Assembly: GCF_000717645.1 (NCBI RefSeq)
Contig: NZ_JNZZ01000035.1
Span: forward strand, 1-51,059
Length of the DNA stretch: 51,059 nucleotides
Direction of reading: 5' to 3'
Origin: Streptomyces californicus
Lineage (GTDB): Bacteria > Actinomycetota > Actinomycetes > Streptomycetales > Streptomycetaceae
The notes under the pieces were generated by a model, which saw nothing but the letters and a program-made list of their open reading frames with translations, did not search any database and was not told the origin of the DNA. Made by a program: the position numbers and the translations under genes. Each line of letters starts with the position of its first letter. The stretch's first letter is position 1. This document shows, in pieces, positions 1-7,499 of this stretch.

Positions 1-1
1 C

Positions 2-682
2 TCCCACGCCACCCCCACCGCCCCCCGCGTCACCGTCCGCGGCGAAGCCCACCTCGAAGTCGACCCCGAGATCGCCCGCATCACCATCACCCTCACCGCC
101 CGCGGCACCGACCGCCGCACCACCCTCGACGACCTCACCCACCGCAACACCACCACCCTCGACCTCATCAAGACCTACGGCGACGCCGTCGAAAAACTCG
201 AAACCGGCACCCTCGCCATCCGCCCCGAACTCGCCCGTCACGGCCGCGGCGAACGCATCCGCGCCTACCACGGAAGCATCCAACTCACCGCAACCCTCGG
301 CGACTTCACCGTCCTCGGCGAACTCGTCACCCGTCTCGCCGACCACGACCTCACCCGCATCGACGGCCCCTGGTGGGCCCTGCGCCCCACCTCCCCCCAC
401 CACGCCGCCGCCCGCCGCCAAGCCGTCCACGAAGCCCTCCAGCGCGCCCGCGAATACGCCGAAGCCCTCAACACCCGCATCGACGCCCTCCTCGAACTCA
501 GCGACACCGGCACCCTCGGCGGCCCCACCTTCGCCACCGCCTCCTACGGCGCTGGCCTCTCCCGCTCCGCCCACACCGAAACCGCCACCGACCCCGCCCC
601 CATCGACCTCGAACCCGTACGCCAGAACGTCGACGCCCACGTCGAAGCCGCCTTCACCCTCATCCCCCCGAACCTCGGATAA
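2..682 (+). CDS. SIMPL domain protein (DUF541), 5'-truncated by window edge
   Basis: The reading frame is open from base 2 and ends at TAA (680-682), giving about 226 residues; the start lies outside the window. The N-terminal part reads RVTVRGEAHLEVDPEIARI, the typical opening strand of the SIMPL/DUF541 family, in which a Val-Gly/Arg-Glu-Ala segment precedes an Asp-Pro and a conserved beta strand. Further family features are the alternating beta/alpha pattern and the helix with HEALQRAREYAEAL near residue 150. No membrane segment or signal peptide is visible, but the true N-terminus is missing. The molecular role of SIMPL proteins is not established; some bind membranes or outer-layer components. 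It lies 120 bp upstream of pyk on the same strand but the gap carries a promoter-like box, so cotranscription is not required. The codon use is extremely C-rich, like pyk. Confidence 0.8.
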   Translation, partial: SHATPTAPRVTVRGEAHLEVDPEIARITITLTARGTDRRTTLDDLTHRNTTTLDLIKTYGDAVEKLETGTLAIRPELARHGRGERIRAYHGSIQLTATLGDFTVLGELVTRLADHDLTRIDGPWWALRPTSPHHAAARRQAVHEALQRAREYAEALNTRIDALLELSDTGTLGGPTFATASYGAGLSRSAHTETATDPAPIDLEPVRQNVDAHVEAAFTLIPPNLG

Positions 683-769
683 ACGCTCATCGGAGCACCC
701 CGCCGCACAATTCAACACTTGTCAATAACCCTTCACCCAAAGGTTGTTGAGGTGTCATACCGACCCACA

Positions 770-796
770 TACCTACCCGTAGGTAAGGATTAGGCT
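770..796 (+). promoter_or_regulatory. pyk promoter: palindrome plus -10 box, candidate leaderless start
   Basis: A perfect inverted repeat, TACCTAC (770-776) and GTAGGTA (779-785) around CC, sits just upstream of TAGGCT (791-796). TAGGCT resembles an actinobacterial -10 box and ends six bases before the ATG at 803, the spacing expected for a leaderless transcript. No good -35 hexamer is present; the palindrome occupies that position, so a regulator may bind there. The assignment is by eye. Confidence 0.45.
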
Positions 797-802
797 CGAA
801 CC

Positions 803-2242
803 ATGCGCCGAGCCAAAATCGTCTGCACCCTGGGACCCGCAACCGACTCCTACGACCAGATCAAAGCCCTGGTCGAAGCCGGAATGGACATCGCCCGCTT
901 CAACCTCAGCCACGGCAGCTACACCGAACACGAAGCGCGCTACCACCACGTACGCAAAGCCTCCGAGGAAACCGGCCGCAGCGTCGGCATCCTCGCCGAC
1001 CTTCAAGGCCCGAAGATCCGCCTCGGACGCTTCCGCGAAGGCCCCGTACTCCTTGAACGCGGCGACACCTTCACCATCACCGTCGAACCCCTCGAAGGCG
1101 ACGGCACCGGCGACATCTGCGGCACCACCTACGACGGCCTCGCCACCGACGTCACCACCGGCGAACGCATCCTCGTCGACGACGGCCGCGTCACCCTCGA
1201 AGTCACCGGCGTCGACGGCCCCCGCGTCCACACCACCGTCATCGAAGGCGGCATGGTCTCCGACAACAAGGGCCTCAACCTCCCCGGCGTCGCCGTCTCC
1301 GTCCCCGCCCTCTCCGAAAAGGACATCGACGACCTCCGCTGGGCCCTGCGCACCGGCGCCGACCTCATCGCCCTCAGCTTCGTCCGCACCGGACACGACA
1401 TCGACGACGTCCACCGCATCATGGACGAAGAAGGCCGACGCGTCCCCGTCATCGCCAAAGTCGAAAAACCCCAGGCCGTCGACAACATCGACGACATCGT
1501 CGCCGCCTTCGACGGCATCATGGTCGCCCGCGGCGACCTCGGCGTCGAAATGCCCCTCGAACACGTCCCGATCGTCCAGAAACGCGCCATCAAACTCGCC
1601 AAACGCAACGCCAAACCGGTCATCGTCGCCACCCAGATGCTCGACTCGATGATCGACAACTCCCGCCCCACCCGCGCCGAAGCCTCCGACGTCGCCAACG
1701 CCATCATCGACGGCACCGACGCCGTCATGCTCTCCGGCGAGACCAGCGTCGGCAAATACCCCGTCGAGACCGTGCGCACCATGTCCCGCATCGTCGAAGC
1801 CGCAGAGGAAGACCTCCTCGCCAAGGGCCTCCCACCCCTCACCGAACGCAGCAAGCCCCGCACCCAGGGCGGCGCCGTCGCACGAGCCGCCGCCGAGATG
1901 GGCGACTTCCTCGGCGCCAAGTTCCTCGTCGCCTTCACCCAGAGCGGCGACACCGTCAAACGCCTCTCCCGCTACCGCTCACCCATCCCGCTCCTCGCCT
2001 TCACCCCCGACGAAGCCACCCGCGCCCAGCTCAACCTCACCTGGGGCGTCGAGACCTTCCTCGGCCCGGAGGTCGACTCCACGGACGCGATGGTGGCCCA
2101 GGTGGACGAGGAACTCCTGCGCATCGGCCGCTGCAAGAAGGGTGACGTGGTCGTCATCACCGCCGGCTCCCCGCCCGGCGTCCCCGGCTCCACGAACCTG
2201 GTCCGCGTCCACCACATCGGCGAGGACGACAGCCCGAAGTAG
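803..2242 (+). CDS. pyk: Pyruvate kinase
   Basis: Glycolytic enzyme that transfers phosphate from phosphoenolpyruvate to ADP, giving pyruvate and ATP in the cytoplasm. The 479 residues match the usual bacterial length. The N-terminus MRRAKIVCTLGPAT is the classic pyruvate kinase opening, followed by ARFNLSHG (substrate/ADP loop), ADLQGPKIRLG, and the active-site segment IAKVEKPQAV with the catalytic lysine near residue 220. The signature VATQMLDSMI and the PTRAEASDVANA loop bind metal and PEP. The C-terminal allosteric domain follows from about residue 350. The ATG at 803 is six bases after a TAGGCT box, so the mRNA may be leaderless; there is no Shine-Dalgarno. The stop is six bases from the stop of the convergent homing-endonuclease gene. 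Streptomyces usually carry two pyruvate kinases; by neighbours this is the one near polA (pyk1 type). Confidence 0.97.
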   Translation: MRRAKIVCTLGPATDSYDQIKALVEAGMDIARFNLSHGSYTEHEARYHHVRKASEETGRSVGILADLQGPKIRLGRFREGPVLLERGDTFTITVEPLEGDGTGDICGTTYDGLATDVTTGERILVDDGRVTLEVTGVDGPRVHTTVIEGGMVSDNKGLNLPGVAVSVPALSEKDIDDLRWALRTGADLIALSFVRTGHDIDDVHRIMDEEGRRVPVIAKVEKPQAVDNIDDIVAAFDGIMVARGDLGVEMPLEHVPIVQKRAIKLAKRNAKPVIVATQMLDSMIDNSRPTRAEASDVANAIIDGTDAVMLSGETSVGKYPVETVRTMSRIVEAAEEDLLAKGLPPLTERSKPRTQGGAVARAAAEMGDFLGAKFLVAFTQSGDTVKRLSRYRSPIPLLAFTPDEATRAQLNLTWGVETFLGPEVDSTDAMVAQVDEELLRIGRCKKGDVVVITAGSPPGVPGSTNLVRVHHIGEDDSPK

Positions 2243-2248
2243 GGCGGC

Positions 2249-3037
2249 TCAGTACTTCGGCCCGACGTGCGCATCCATGAGGGCGACGGATGCCCGTCGG
2301 GCTACGGAGATGTTGTAGGGCTTGCCGGCGCGCGTGCAGTGCGTCCACACGACACCGAGCGCGTCGAGGGTGTCGGTGTAGATGCGGCGGATGTCGTCGG
2401 AGACGTTGGTGAACCAGTAGCGGGGATACTCGTAGCGCTTGCGTTCACCGCCGACCACGCGGGTCGTCCAGTTGGTGAGCCGGCAGCCGTCGGAGTGGAC
2501 GAGACCCCGGACGAGCTGCCAGGGATGAGCGTCGACGATCTTCTGCTGCCAGGGCTCCAGGACGGTCCCGCGCTCGTGCTTCCTGCCCGGACCGTGCTGG
2601 GGGAAGTAGCAGACGAGATGCTTCGAATACACCTTGATGTTGTGACAGCCGGTCCGGCGGACCCGGCACGTGGCGTTCTGCGGGAAGACCCTGCGTAACG
2701 CGGCCTCCGCCTCGTCCTGGATGCCTGGCCAGGCATCGTCCAGAGTGATCATCAGGCTGGGTGCTCGGTGCTCCGAGTGTTGACTGATGTGGCCGTCGCC
2801 CAGGTAGAGCCCGAGCAGGTAGGCGTAGGCGTGCTCGTCCAGTACCGGGCCGTCGCACCGGTGGCACGACGGGTTGTGCGCCCCGGGGCACTCGCCACGC
2901 TTGGAACGGTCCTTATGAAGCCAGTACGAGACGGTACCGCGAGGGATGCTCAGCCGACGGGCCACTTCGGCGCTCCCGGTGCCGTCCCGTAGCAGAGCAA
3001 GCGCCTCTTGGCGTACCTCTGTGCTGTGCGCGTTCAT
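2249..3037 (-). CDS. HTH-LAGLIDADG homing endonuclease-like protein beside tRNA-Leu
   Basis: A 262-residue protein with three parts. Residues 7-45 form a Hin/resolvase-like helix-turn-helix (AEVARRLSIPRGTVSYWL). Residues 50-61 hold three cysteines and two histidines that could bind zinc. Residues 70-260 resemble a LAGLIDADG endonuclease, with the two diagnostic helices YLLGLYLGDGHIS (73-85, acidic D81) and LVRGLVHSDGCRL (175-187, acidic D183). Two motifs in one chain suggest a monomeric enzyme. Such enzymes cut a long DNA target and copy their own gene into it; many relatives are annotated only as regulators. The gene sits just 3' of tRNA-Leu, separated by the tRNA terminator, and converges on pyk. 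Leu114 is a TTA codon, rare in Streptomyces and dependent on the bldA tRNA. Substrate and activity are inferred from the motifs. Confidence 0.8.
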   Translation of the reverse strand: MNAHSTEVRQEALALLRDGTGSAEVARRLSIPRGTVSYWLHKDRSKRGECPGAHNPSCHRCDGPVLDEHAYAYLLGLYLGDGHISQHSEHRAPSLMITLDDAWPGIQDEAEAALRRVFPQNATCRVRRTGCHNIKVYSKHLVCYFPQHGPGRKHERGTVLEPWQQKIVDAHPWQLVRGLVHSDGCRLTNWTTRVVGGERKRYEYPRYWFTNVSDDIRRIYTDTLDALGVVWTHCTRAGKPYNISVARRASVALMDAHVGPKY

Positions 3038-3078
3038 GCGTTCACTCTTCGCGAGCTGACTCGACCGCGGACAGCGAA

Positions 3079-3112
3079 AAGCGGATGTTCACCCTAAAGT
3101 GAACATCCGCTT
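3079..3112 (-). terminator. Terminator of tRNA-Leu
   Basis: A perfect 14-bp stem, AAGCGGATGTTCAC (3079-3092) with GTGAACATCCGCTT (3099-3112), encloses a 6-nt loop. On the minus strand it follows the 3' end of tRNA-Leu by six bases and ends in a short T-run, the form of an intrinsic terminator. It also separates the tRNA from the endonuclease gene. Confidence 0.8.
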
Positions 3113-3118
3113 CGGTTG

Positions 3119-3201
3119 TGCCCGGTGTGGGATTCGAACCCACATGCCCGAAGGCACGGTGGTTTGAGCACCGCGAGTATGACCAGTTCCTCCAACCGGG
3201 C
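3119..3201 (-). tRNA. tRNA-Leu (anticodon CAA)
   Basis: The minus strand folds as a class II tRNA of 83 nt. Acceptor GCCCGGT (from 3201) pairs with ACCGGGC (ending at 3120), and the discriminator A is at 3119. The D-arm has stem GAG/CTC with GG in the loop. The anticodon stem CGGTG/CACCG encloses loop CTCAAAC, giving anticodon CAA for the codon TTG. The long variable arm TGCC-TTCG-GGCA is typical of tRNA-Leu. The T-arm GTGGG/CCCAC carries loop TTCGAAT. CCA is not encoded. A hairpin terminator follows directly. Confidence 0.97.
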
Positions 3202-3295
3202 AGGTCACGCTGCTCAGAGTGTACCGGGTCCCTGGCCGTCGCTACAGCTAGGTAGGCTCTGAGGCAGCAGTTCTGCCCTGGAACAAGGAGCCTCC

Positions 3296-3952
3296 GTGAC
3301 CACCCCCGAGTCGCCCCAGCCCGTTGACGCCGCCGACGACGACAAGTCGCACGTCCCGCCGCTGACGACCCGTGTCGTCATCGCCGAGGACGAGGCGCTC
3401 ATCCGCCTCGACCTCAAGGAGATGCTGGAGGAGGAGGGCTACTCCGTCGTCGGAGAGGCCGGCGACGGGCAGCGGGCCGTCGAGCTGGCCCGGGAGCACC
3501 GGCCGGACCTCGTCATCCTCGACGTGAAGATGCCGGTCCTCGACGGCATCTCCGCCGCCGAGAAGATCGCGGGCGAGTCCATCGCGCCGGTCCTCATGCT
3601 CACCGCGTTCTCGCAGCGCGAGTTGGTCGAGCGGGCCCGGGACGCCGGGGCCATGGCGTACCTCGTGAAGCCGTTCAGCAAGAGCGACGTGGTTCCGGCC
3701 ATCGAGATGGCCGTCTCCCGGTTCGCGGAGCTGAAGGCGCTGGAGAACGAGATCGCGGACCTCTCGCAGCGGCTGGAGACCCGGAAGCTGGTGGACCGGG
3801 CGAAGAGCATCCTGCAGACGGACTACGGGCTGTCCGAGCCGGCGGCGTTCCGGTGGATCCAGAAGACGTCGATGGACCGCCGGATGTCGATGCAGCAGCT
3901 CGCGGAGGCGTTGATCGCGGACGCCGAGGAGAAGAAGAAGGCGGCCGAGTAG
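3296..3952 (+). CDS. ANTAR-domain response regulator (PdtaR-like)
   Basis: A two-component regulator of 218 residues. Residues 24-140 form a receiver domain: acidic pair E31/D32, phospho-acceptor D76 in VILDVKMP, T103 and K125 in YLVKPF. Residues about 150-212 form an ANTAR domain with ETRKLVDRAKSIL and the YGLSEPAAFRWIQKTSMDRR block; ANTAR domains bind paired RNA hairpins and act by antitermination. This arrangement matches mycobacterial PdtaR (Rv1626 type), so an RNA target and a partner histidine kinase elsewhere are expected from family knowledge. Start is GTG at 3296 with AAGGAG six to eleven bases upstream. No kinase gene is adjacent. The gene ends at a strong bidirectional terminator shared with the liv operon. 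Confidence 0.93.
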   Translation: MTTPESPQPVDAADDDKSHVPPLTTRVVIAEDEALIRLDLKEMLEEEGYSVVGEAGDGQRAVELAREHRPDLVILDVKMPVLDGISAAEKIAGESIAPVLMLTAFSQRELVERARDAGAMAYLVKPFSKSDVVPAIEMAVSRFAELKALENEIADLSQRLETRKLVDRAKSILQTDYGLSEPAAFRWIQKTSMDRRMSMQQLAEALIADAEEKKKAAE

Positions 3953-3967
3953 CCGCGTACGGACAGG

Positions 3968-4011
3968 GCGAGAGGCCCGCACCCGGGGTGAACCGGGTGC
4001 GGGCCTCTCGC
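3968..4011. terminator. Bidirectional terminator between regulator gene and livF
   Basis: A perfect 19-bp stem, GCGAGAGGCCCGCACCCGG (3968-3986) with its complement (3993-4011) and loop GGTGAA, lies between the convergent ends of the ANTAR regulator and livF. It can serve both transcripts. Confidence 0.85.
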
Positions 4012-4025
4012 GTGCGGCGGGGGTG

Positions 4026-4742
4026 TCAGTCCTCGCCGAGGTACGCCTTGCGGACGGACTCGTCGTGGAGCAGGTCGGAGCCGGCTCCGGAGAGGACGAT
4101 CTTGCCGACCTCCATGACGTGGCCCTGGTCCGCGAGGGAGAGGGCGGCCTGGGCGTTCTGCTCGACGAGCAGGATGGTGGTGCCCGCCGCCTTGAGCTCG
4201 ACGATGGTCTCCATGATCTTCTGCATCATGATCGGGGAGAGGCCCATGGAGGGCTCGTCGAGCATGAGCAGCTTGGGCTGGGACATCAGGGCGCGTCCCA
4301 TGGCGAGCATCTGCTGTTCGCCGCCCGAGAGGGTTCCGGCGGCCTGCTTGCGGCGTTCCCCGAGGATGGGGAAGAGGTCGTATGCGCGCTGGACGTCCTT
4401 CTCGATGCCTGCCTTGTCGTTGCGGAGGTAGGCGCCGAGGAGGAGGTTCTCGGTGATCGTCAGCCGGGGGAAGATGTGGCGTCCCTCGGGGGAGTGGGCG
4501 ATGCCCAGGGAGACGATCTTGTGGGCGGGGATGTTGGCCAGGGGCTTGCCCTCGAAGAGGATGCGGCCGCCGAGGGGCTTGAGCAGTCCGGAGAGGGTGC
4601 GCAGGGTGGTGGTCTTGCCGGCGCCGTTGGTGCCGATGAGGGTGACGACCTGGCCGGCGTCGACGGTGAAGGAGATGCCCTTGACCGCTTCGATCTTGCC
4701 GTAGGCGACCCGGAGGTCTTCGACCTCTAGCAGTGCGGTCAT
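4026..4742 (-). CDS. livF: Branched-chain amino-acid ABC transporter ATPase LivF
   Basis: One of the two ATP-hydrolysing subunits of a high-affinity branched-chain amino-acid importer, acting on the cytoplasmic face. The 238 residues are standard for LivF. Visible motifs are Walker A LIGTNGAGKTTT (about residues 36-47), the Q-loop region HSPEGRHIFPRLT, the signature LSGGEQQMLAMGRAL and Walker B LLMLDEPSMGLSP with a downstream H-loop-like segment ILLVEQN. LivF proteins differ from LivG by their shorter length and by the EGRHIF segment seen here. The start ATG overlaps the livG stop codon (ATGA at 4739-4742), so translation is probably coupled. It is the last gene of the livKHMGF operon. Confidence 0.95.
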   Translation of the reverse strand: MTALLEVEDLRVAYGKIEAVKGISFTVDAGQVVTLIGTNGAGKTTTLRTLSGLLKPLGGRILFEGKPLANIPAHKIVSLGIAHSPEGRHIFPRLTITENLLLGAYLRNDKAGIEKDVQRAYDLFPILGERRKQAAGTLSGGEQQMLAMGRALMSQPKLLMLDEPSMGLSPIMMQKIMETIVELKAAGTTILLVEQNAQAALSLADQGHVMEVGKIVLSGAGSDLLHDESVRKAYLGED

Positions 4743-5701
4743 CGGGTGCCCTCCTCATCGGTGCTGGTGGTGTCGGGCGCGGTGGTGTCGGCCGGGGTGC
4801 CGGTCGCCTTGGTGGGGGCGGTCCTGGTGGGGGCTGTCTCGGCCGGGGCCGTGGTTCCGGCGTGGGCTTCGGCGGCTTCCACTTCGGCGACTTCGTCGGC
4901 GCCGGGGGCGCCTTCGAAGGGGGTGCCGAGGTAGGCGGCGACCACGCGTTCGTCGGCCTGGACCTCGCCGGGGGTGCCTTCGACGAGTTTCTCGCCCTGG
5001 ACGAGGCAGGCGACCCGGTCGCAGAGGTTGAAGATGAACCGCATGTCGTGCTCGATGACGAGGACGGCGATGCCCTGGTCCCGGATGGCGAAGATGAGTT
5101 CTTCGGTGACGCGGGTTTCCTGGGGGTTCATACCTGCGGTGGGCTCGTCGAGGAGGAGGAGTCCGGGGTCGCTGGCGAGGGCGCGGGCGATTTCCAGCTT
5201 GCGCTGGTCTCCGTAGGGGAGGTTCCGCGCGAGGTGGTCGGCCTTGTCCTGGAGGCCGATGAATTCCAGGAGTTCCATGGCGCGTTCGCGGCTGGCGTCT
5301 TCGGCTTTGTGGAAGCCGGGGAGGCGCAGGAGGGCTGACCAGAGGCCCTCTTTGGTCCGGGTGTGGCGTCCGACGAGGACGTTTTCCAGGACGGTCATGT
5401 TGGCGAAGAGCCGGATGTTCTGGAAGGTGCGGGCGATGCCGGCCTTGGTGACGAGGTGGGGTTTGGGCGGTAGGACGGTGCCCTTGTAGCTGACCTTGCC
5501 TTCGGTGGGGATGTAGAGGCCGGTGAGGCAGTTGAAGAAGGTGGTCTTGCCGGCTCCGTTGGGGCCGATGAGGCCGACGATCTCGCCGCTGTTGACGGTG
5601 AGGTCGACGCCGCGTACGGCGGTGAGTCCGCCGAATCGCATGGTGACGCCGCTGGCGTCGAGGACCGTGGTGGTGGTCGGGGTGGTGGTTTGGGTGGTCA
5701 T
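4739..5701 (-). CDS. livG: Branched-chain amino-acid ABC transporter ATPase LivG with acidic/Thr-rich tail
   Basis: The second ATPase of the liv importer, 320 residues. Walker A GLIGPNGAGKTTFFN lies near residues 40-54, the family's ABC signature appears as LPYGDQRKLEIARAL, and Walker B is LLLLDEPTAGMNP. The LivG hallmark GIARTFQNIRLF is present. The catalytic domain ends near residue 262. A further 55-60 residues, rich in Ala, Thr, Pro and Glu, form a low-complexity tail not found in compact LivG proteins; its role is unknown and it is probably disordered. Start ATG at 5701 is four bases after the livM stop, and the stop overlaps livF. The gene order livK-H-M-G-F is the standard importer layout. 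Confidence 0.94.
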   Translation of the reverse strand: MTTQTTTPTTTTVLDASGVTMRFGGLTAVRGVDLTVNSGEIVGLIGPNGAGKTTFFNCLTGLYIPTEGKVSYKGTVLPPKPHLVTKAGIARTFQNIRLFANMTVLENVLVGRHTRTKEGLWSALLRLPGFHKAEDASRERAMELLEFIGLQDKADHLARNLPYGDQRKLEIARALASDPGLLLLDEPTAGMNPQETRVTEELIFAIRDQGIAVLVIEHDMRFIFNLCDRVACLVQGEKLVEGTPGEVQADERVVAAYLGTPFEGAPGADEVAEVEAAEAHAGTTAPAETAPTRTAPTKATGTPADTTAPDTTSTDEEGTR

Positions 5702-5705
5702 GTGT

Positions 5706-7499
5706 TCACGCCCCCGCCTTCGTGGTGCCGGCGGTCGTCTGGGTCAGCGGGGCGTCTTCCGCTGGGACGTCGAGTTGGCCGGTCTCGTGGAATTCGAGCT
5801 GCTTCCTGCGGTCGGCGACGAGGCCTTCGGGGCGGAAGCGCATGAGCAGGATCAGCGCGATGCCGAAGAGGAAGAGCTGGTAGTCCTGCATGAATTGGAG
5901 TTTGGCCGGGATGAGGTAGAGGAGGGCCGCGCCGACGAGGGGTCCGCTGAGGGTTCCCATGCCGCCGAGGATGACGGCGGCGAGGAGGAAGGCGGAGTTC
6001 GGGGGTACGGAGCCGGCGAACTGGTACTGCTCGGGCGTCACGGTGTAGGAGACGTGGGCCTGGACGGTACCGGCGAGTCCGGCGAGGGTGGCGCCGAGGG
6101 CGAAGGCGAGGAGCTTGAGCCGGAAGGCGTTGATGCCCATGGCGGTGGCGGCGGTCTCGTCCTCGCGGATGGCGACCCAGGCGCGGCCGATGCGGGATTC
6201 TCCGGAGCGTCGGAAGACCAGGACGACGACGGCGGTGAAGACGAGCATCAGCAGGTAGTAGTTGGCCGACCTGCCGAGGGTGAATCCGGCGATGTCGTGG
6301 CTGATGCCGAAGTCGAAGCCGAAGAGGTTGAGGTCGGGGATGCTGGGGATGCCCTGGGAGCCGTTGGTGAGGTCGGGGCCGCTGACGCCGTTGAGGGCGT
6401 TGACGGTGAGGCGGAAGATCTCTCCGAAGCCGAGGGTGACGATGGCGAGGTAGTCGCCGCGCAGTCGCAGGGTCGGGGCGCCGATGACGACGCCGAAGAC
6501 GAGTGAGGCTGCGGCGCCGGTGAGGACGGCGGCCCAGAAGGGGAATTGGACGCCGACGGGGGAGAGCGGGGAGCCGGAGACCAGGGCGGCGGCGTAGGCG
6601 CCGACGCCGAGGAAGGCGACGTATCCGAGGTCGAGGAGTCCGGCGAGGCCGACGACGACGTTGAGGCCGAGTGCCACGGTCGCGAAGATGAGGATGTTCG
6701 CGCCGATGAGGGCGTACTGCTCGTTCTGCTGGGTGAAGGGGAAGCAGAACGCGGCGACGAGTGCGGCGGCCAGGGTGACGTTGCGGTGCTTCGTGGTCAG
6801 CCGGGTGATGCGGGAGATGAGTCCGGCCCGGTTGAGTGCGGTGAAGCCGAACGCGACGCTGATGATGTAGCCGATGAAGAGTTCGGCGTACTCGGTGTCG
6901 ATTCCGTAGGTGAAGACGTGGAGTGCGACGCCGAAGGCTGCGGCGATGATGAGGATCTCGGCCCAGTTGGGGAGGTCCTTGGCGCGTTCGGGCGCGGGGG
7001 CTCGGAGGGTGTTGAGGAAGCGGTCGAGGGGGTTGTGCTTGATGGTGTCGTCGAGCGGCTGGTCGGTGGGGAGGCCGAGGGAGGCGGCGACGGCGATGAT
7101 GGCGCCGGCGAGGCTGACCCAGGCTCCGGGTTCCAGGTTGACGATGCCGCCGAGTTCGACGGAGATGGCGCCGATGGTGAAGCCGGTGGTGCCGAGGACG
7201 CCGATGGCGGCGAGTCGGACGGGGCTGTTGGCGCCGCCGGGGGTGAGCCAGCGCAGGCCCTTGATTCCGTAGCCGGAGAGGGCCAGGAGGAGGGTGAGGG
7301 CGGCGCCGACGAGGGTGAGGACCTGGAGGCCGCCGGGGTAGCCGGTGACGGTGAGGTCGCCGGGGAATTCGGCGGTCCAGGTCCAGGCGAGGAAGGTGCC
7401 GATGAGGGCGGTGGCGGCGCCGGCGGTGGTGAGGTGGCGGGCCGCGGGCACCGTGATGAGGGGGGTGCCGGTGGGCGTGTTGTTGTTGGTCATGGTCAT
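5706..7499 (-). CDS. livM: Branched-chain amino-acid ABC transporter permease LivM, extended N-terminus
   Basis: Membrane permease subunit of the liv importer. Starting at the ATG that overlaps the livH stop (7497-7499) gives 597 residues, much longer than a typical LivM of 300-420. Residues from about 245 to 560 are the canonical LivM domain, with GLNVVVGLAGLLDLGYVAF and the cytoplasmic loop GRAWVAIREDETAATAMGI that contacts the ATPases. Residues 1-245 add several predicted membrane helices (for example around 25-42, 60-77, 95-115, 125-142, 181-200 and 208-223) separated by an acidic loop near 145-180. A tail rich in Thr/Ala follows the domain. The long frame continues upstream of 7499, but that part is a shadow of livH. 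The extension appears genuine because the frame stays open and hydrophobic. Confidence 0.92.
   Translation of the reverse strand: MTMTNNNTPTGTPLITVPAARHLTTAGAATALIGTFLAWTWTAEFPGDLTVTGYPGGLQVLTLVGAALTLLLALSGYGIKGLRWLTPGGANSPVRLAAIGVLGTTGFTIGAISVELGGIVNLEPGAWVSLAGAIIAVAASLGLPTDQPLDDTIKHNPLDRFLNTLRAPAPERAKDLPNWAEILIIAAAFGVALHVFTYGIDTEYAELFIGYIISVAFGFTALNRAGLISRITRLTTKHRNVTLAAALVAAFCFPFTQQNEQYALIGANILIFATVALGLNVVVGLAGLLDLGYVAFLGVGAYAAALVSGSPLSPVGVQFPFWAAVLTGAAASLVFGVVIGAPTLRLRGDYLAIVTLGFGEIFRLTVNALNGVSGPDLTNGSQGIPSIPDLNLFGFDFGISHDIAGFTLGRSANYYLLMLVFTAVVVLVFRRSGESRIGRAWVAIREDETAATAMGINAFRLKLLAFALGATLAGLAGTVQAHVSYTVTPEQYQFAGSVPPNSAFLLAAVILGGMGTLSGPLVGAALLYLIPAKLQFMQDYQLFLFGIALILLMRFRPEGLVADRRKQLEFHETGQLDVPAEDAPLTQTTAGTTKAGA

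Noticed and set aside
773..1564. Minus-strand frame over pyk
   Set aside because: It is a shadow of the strongly conserved pyk gene with an Asp/Val/Ala-only composition.
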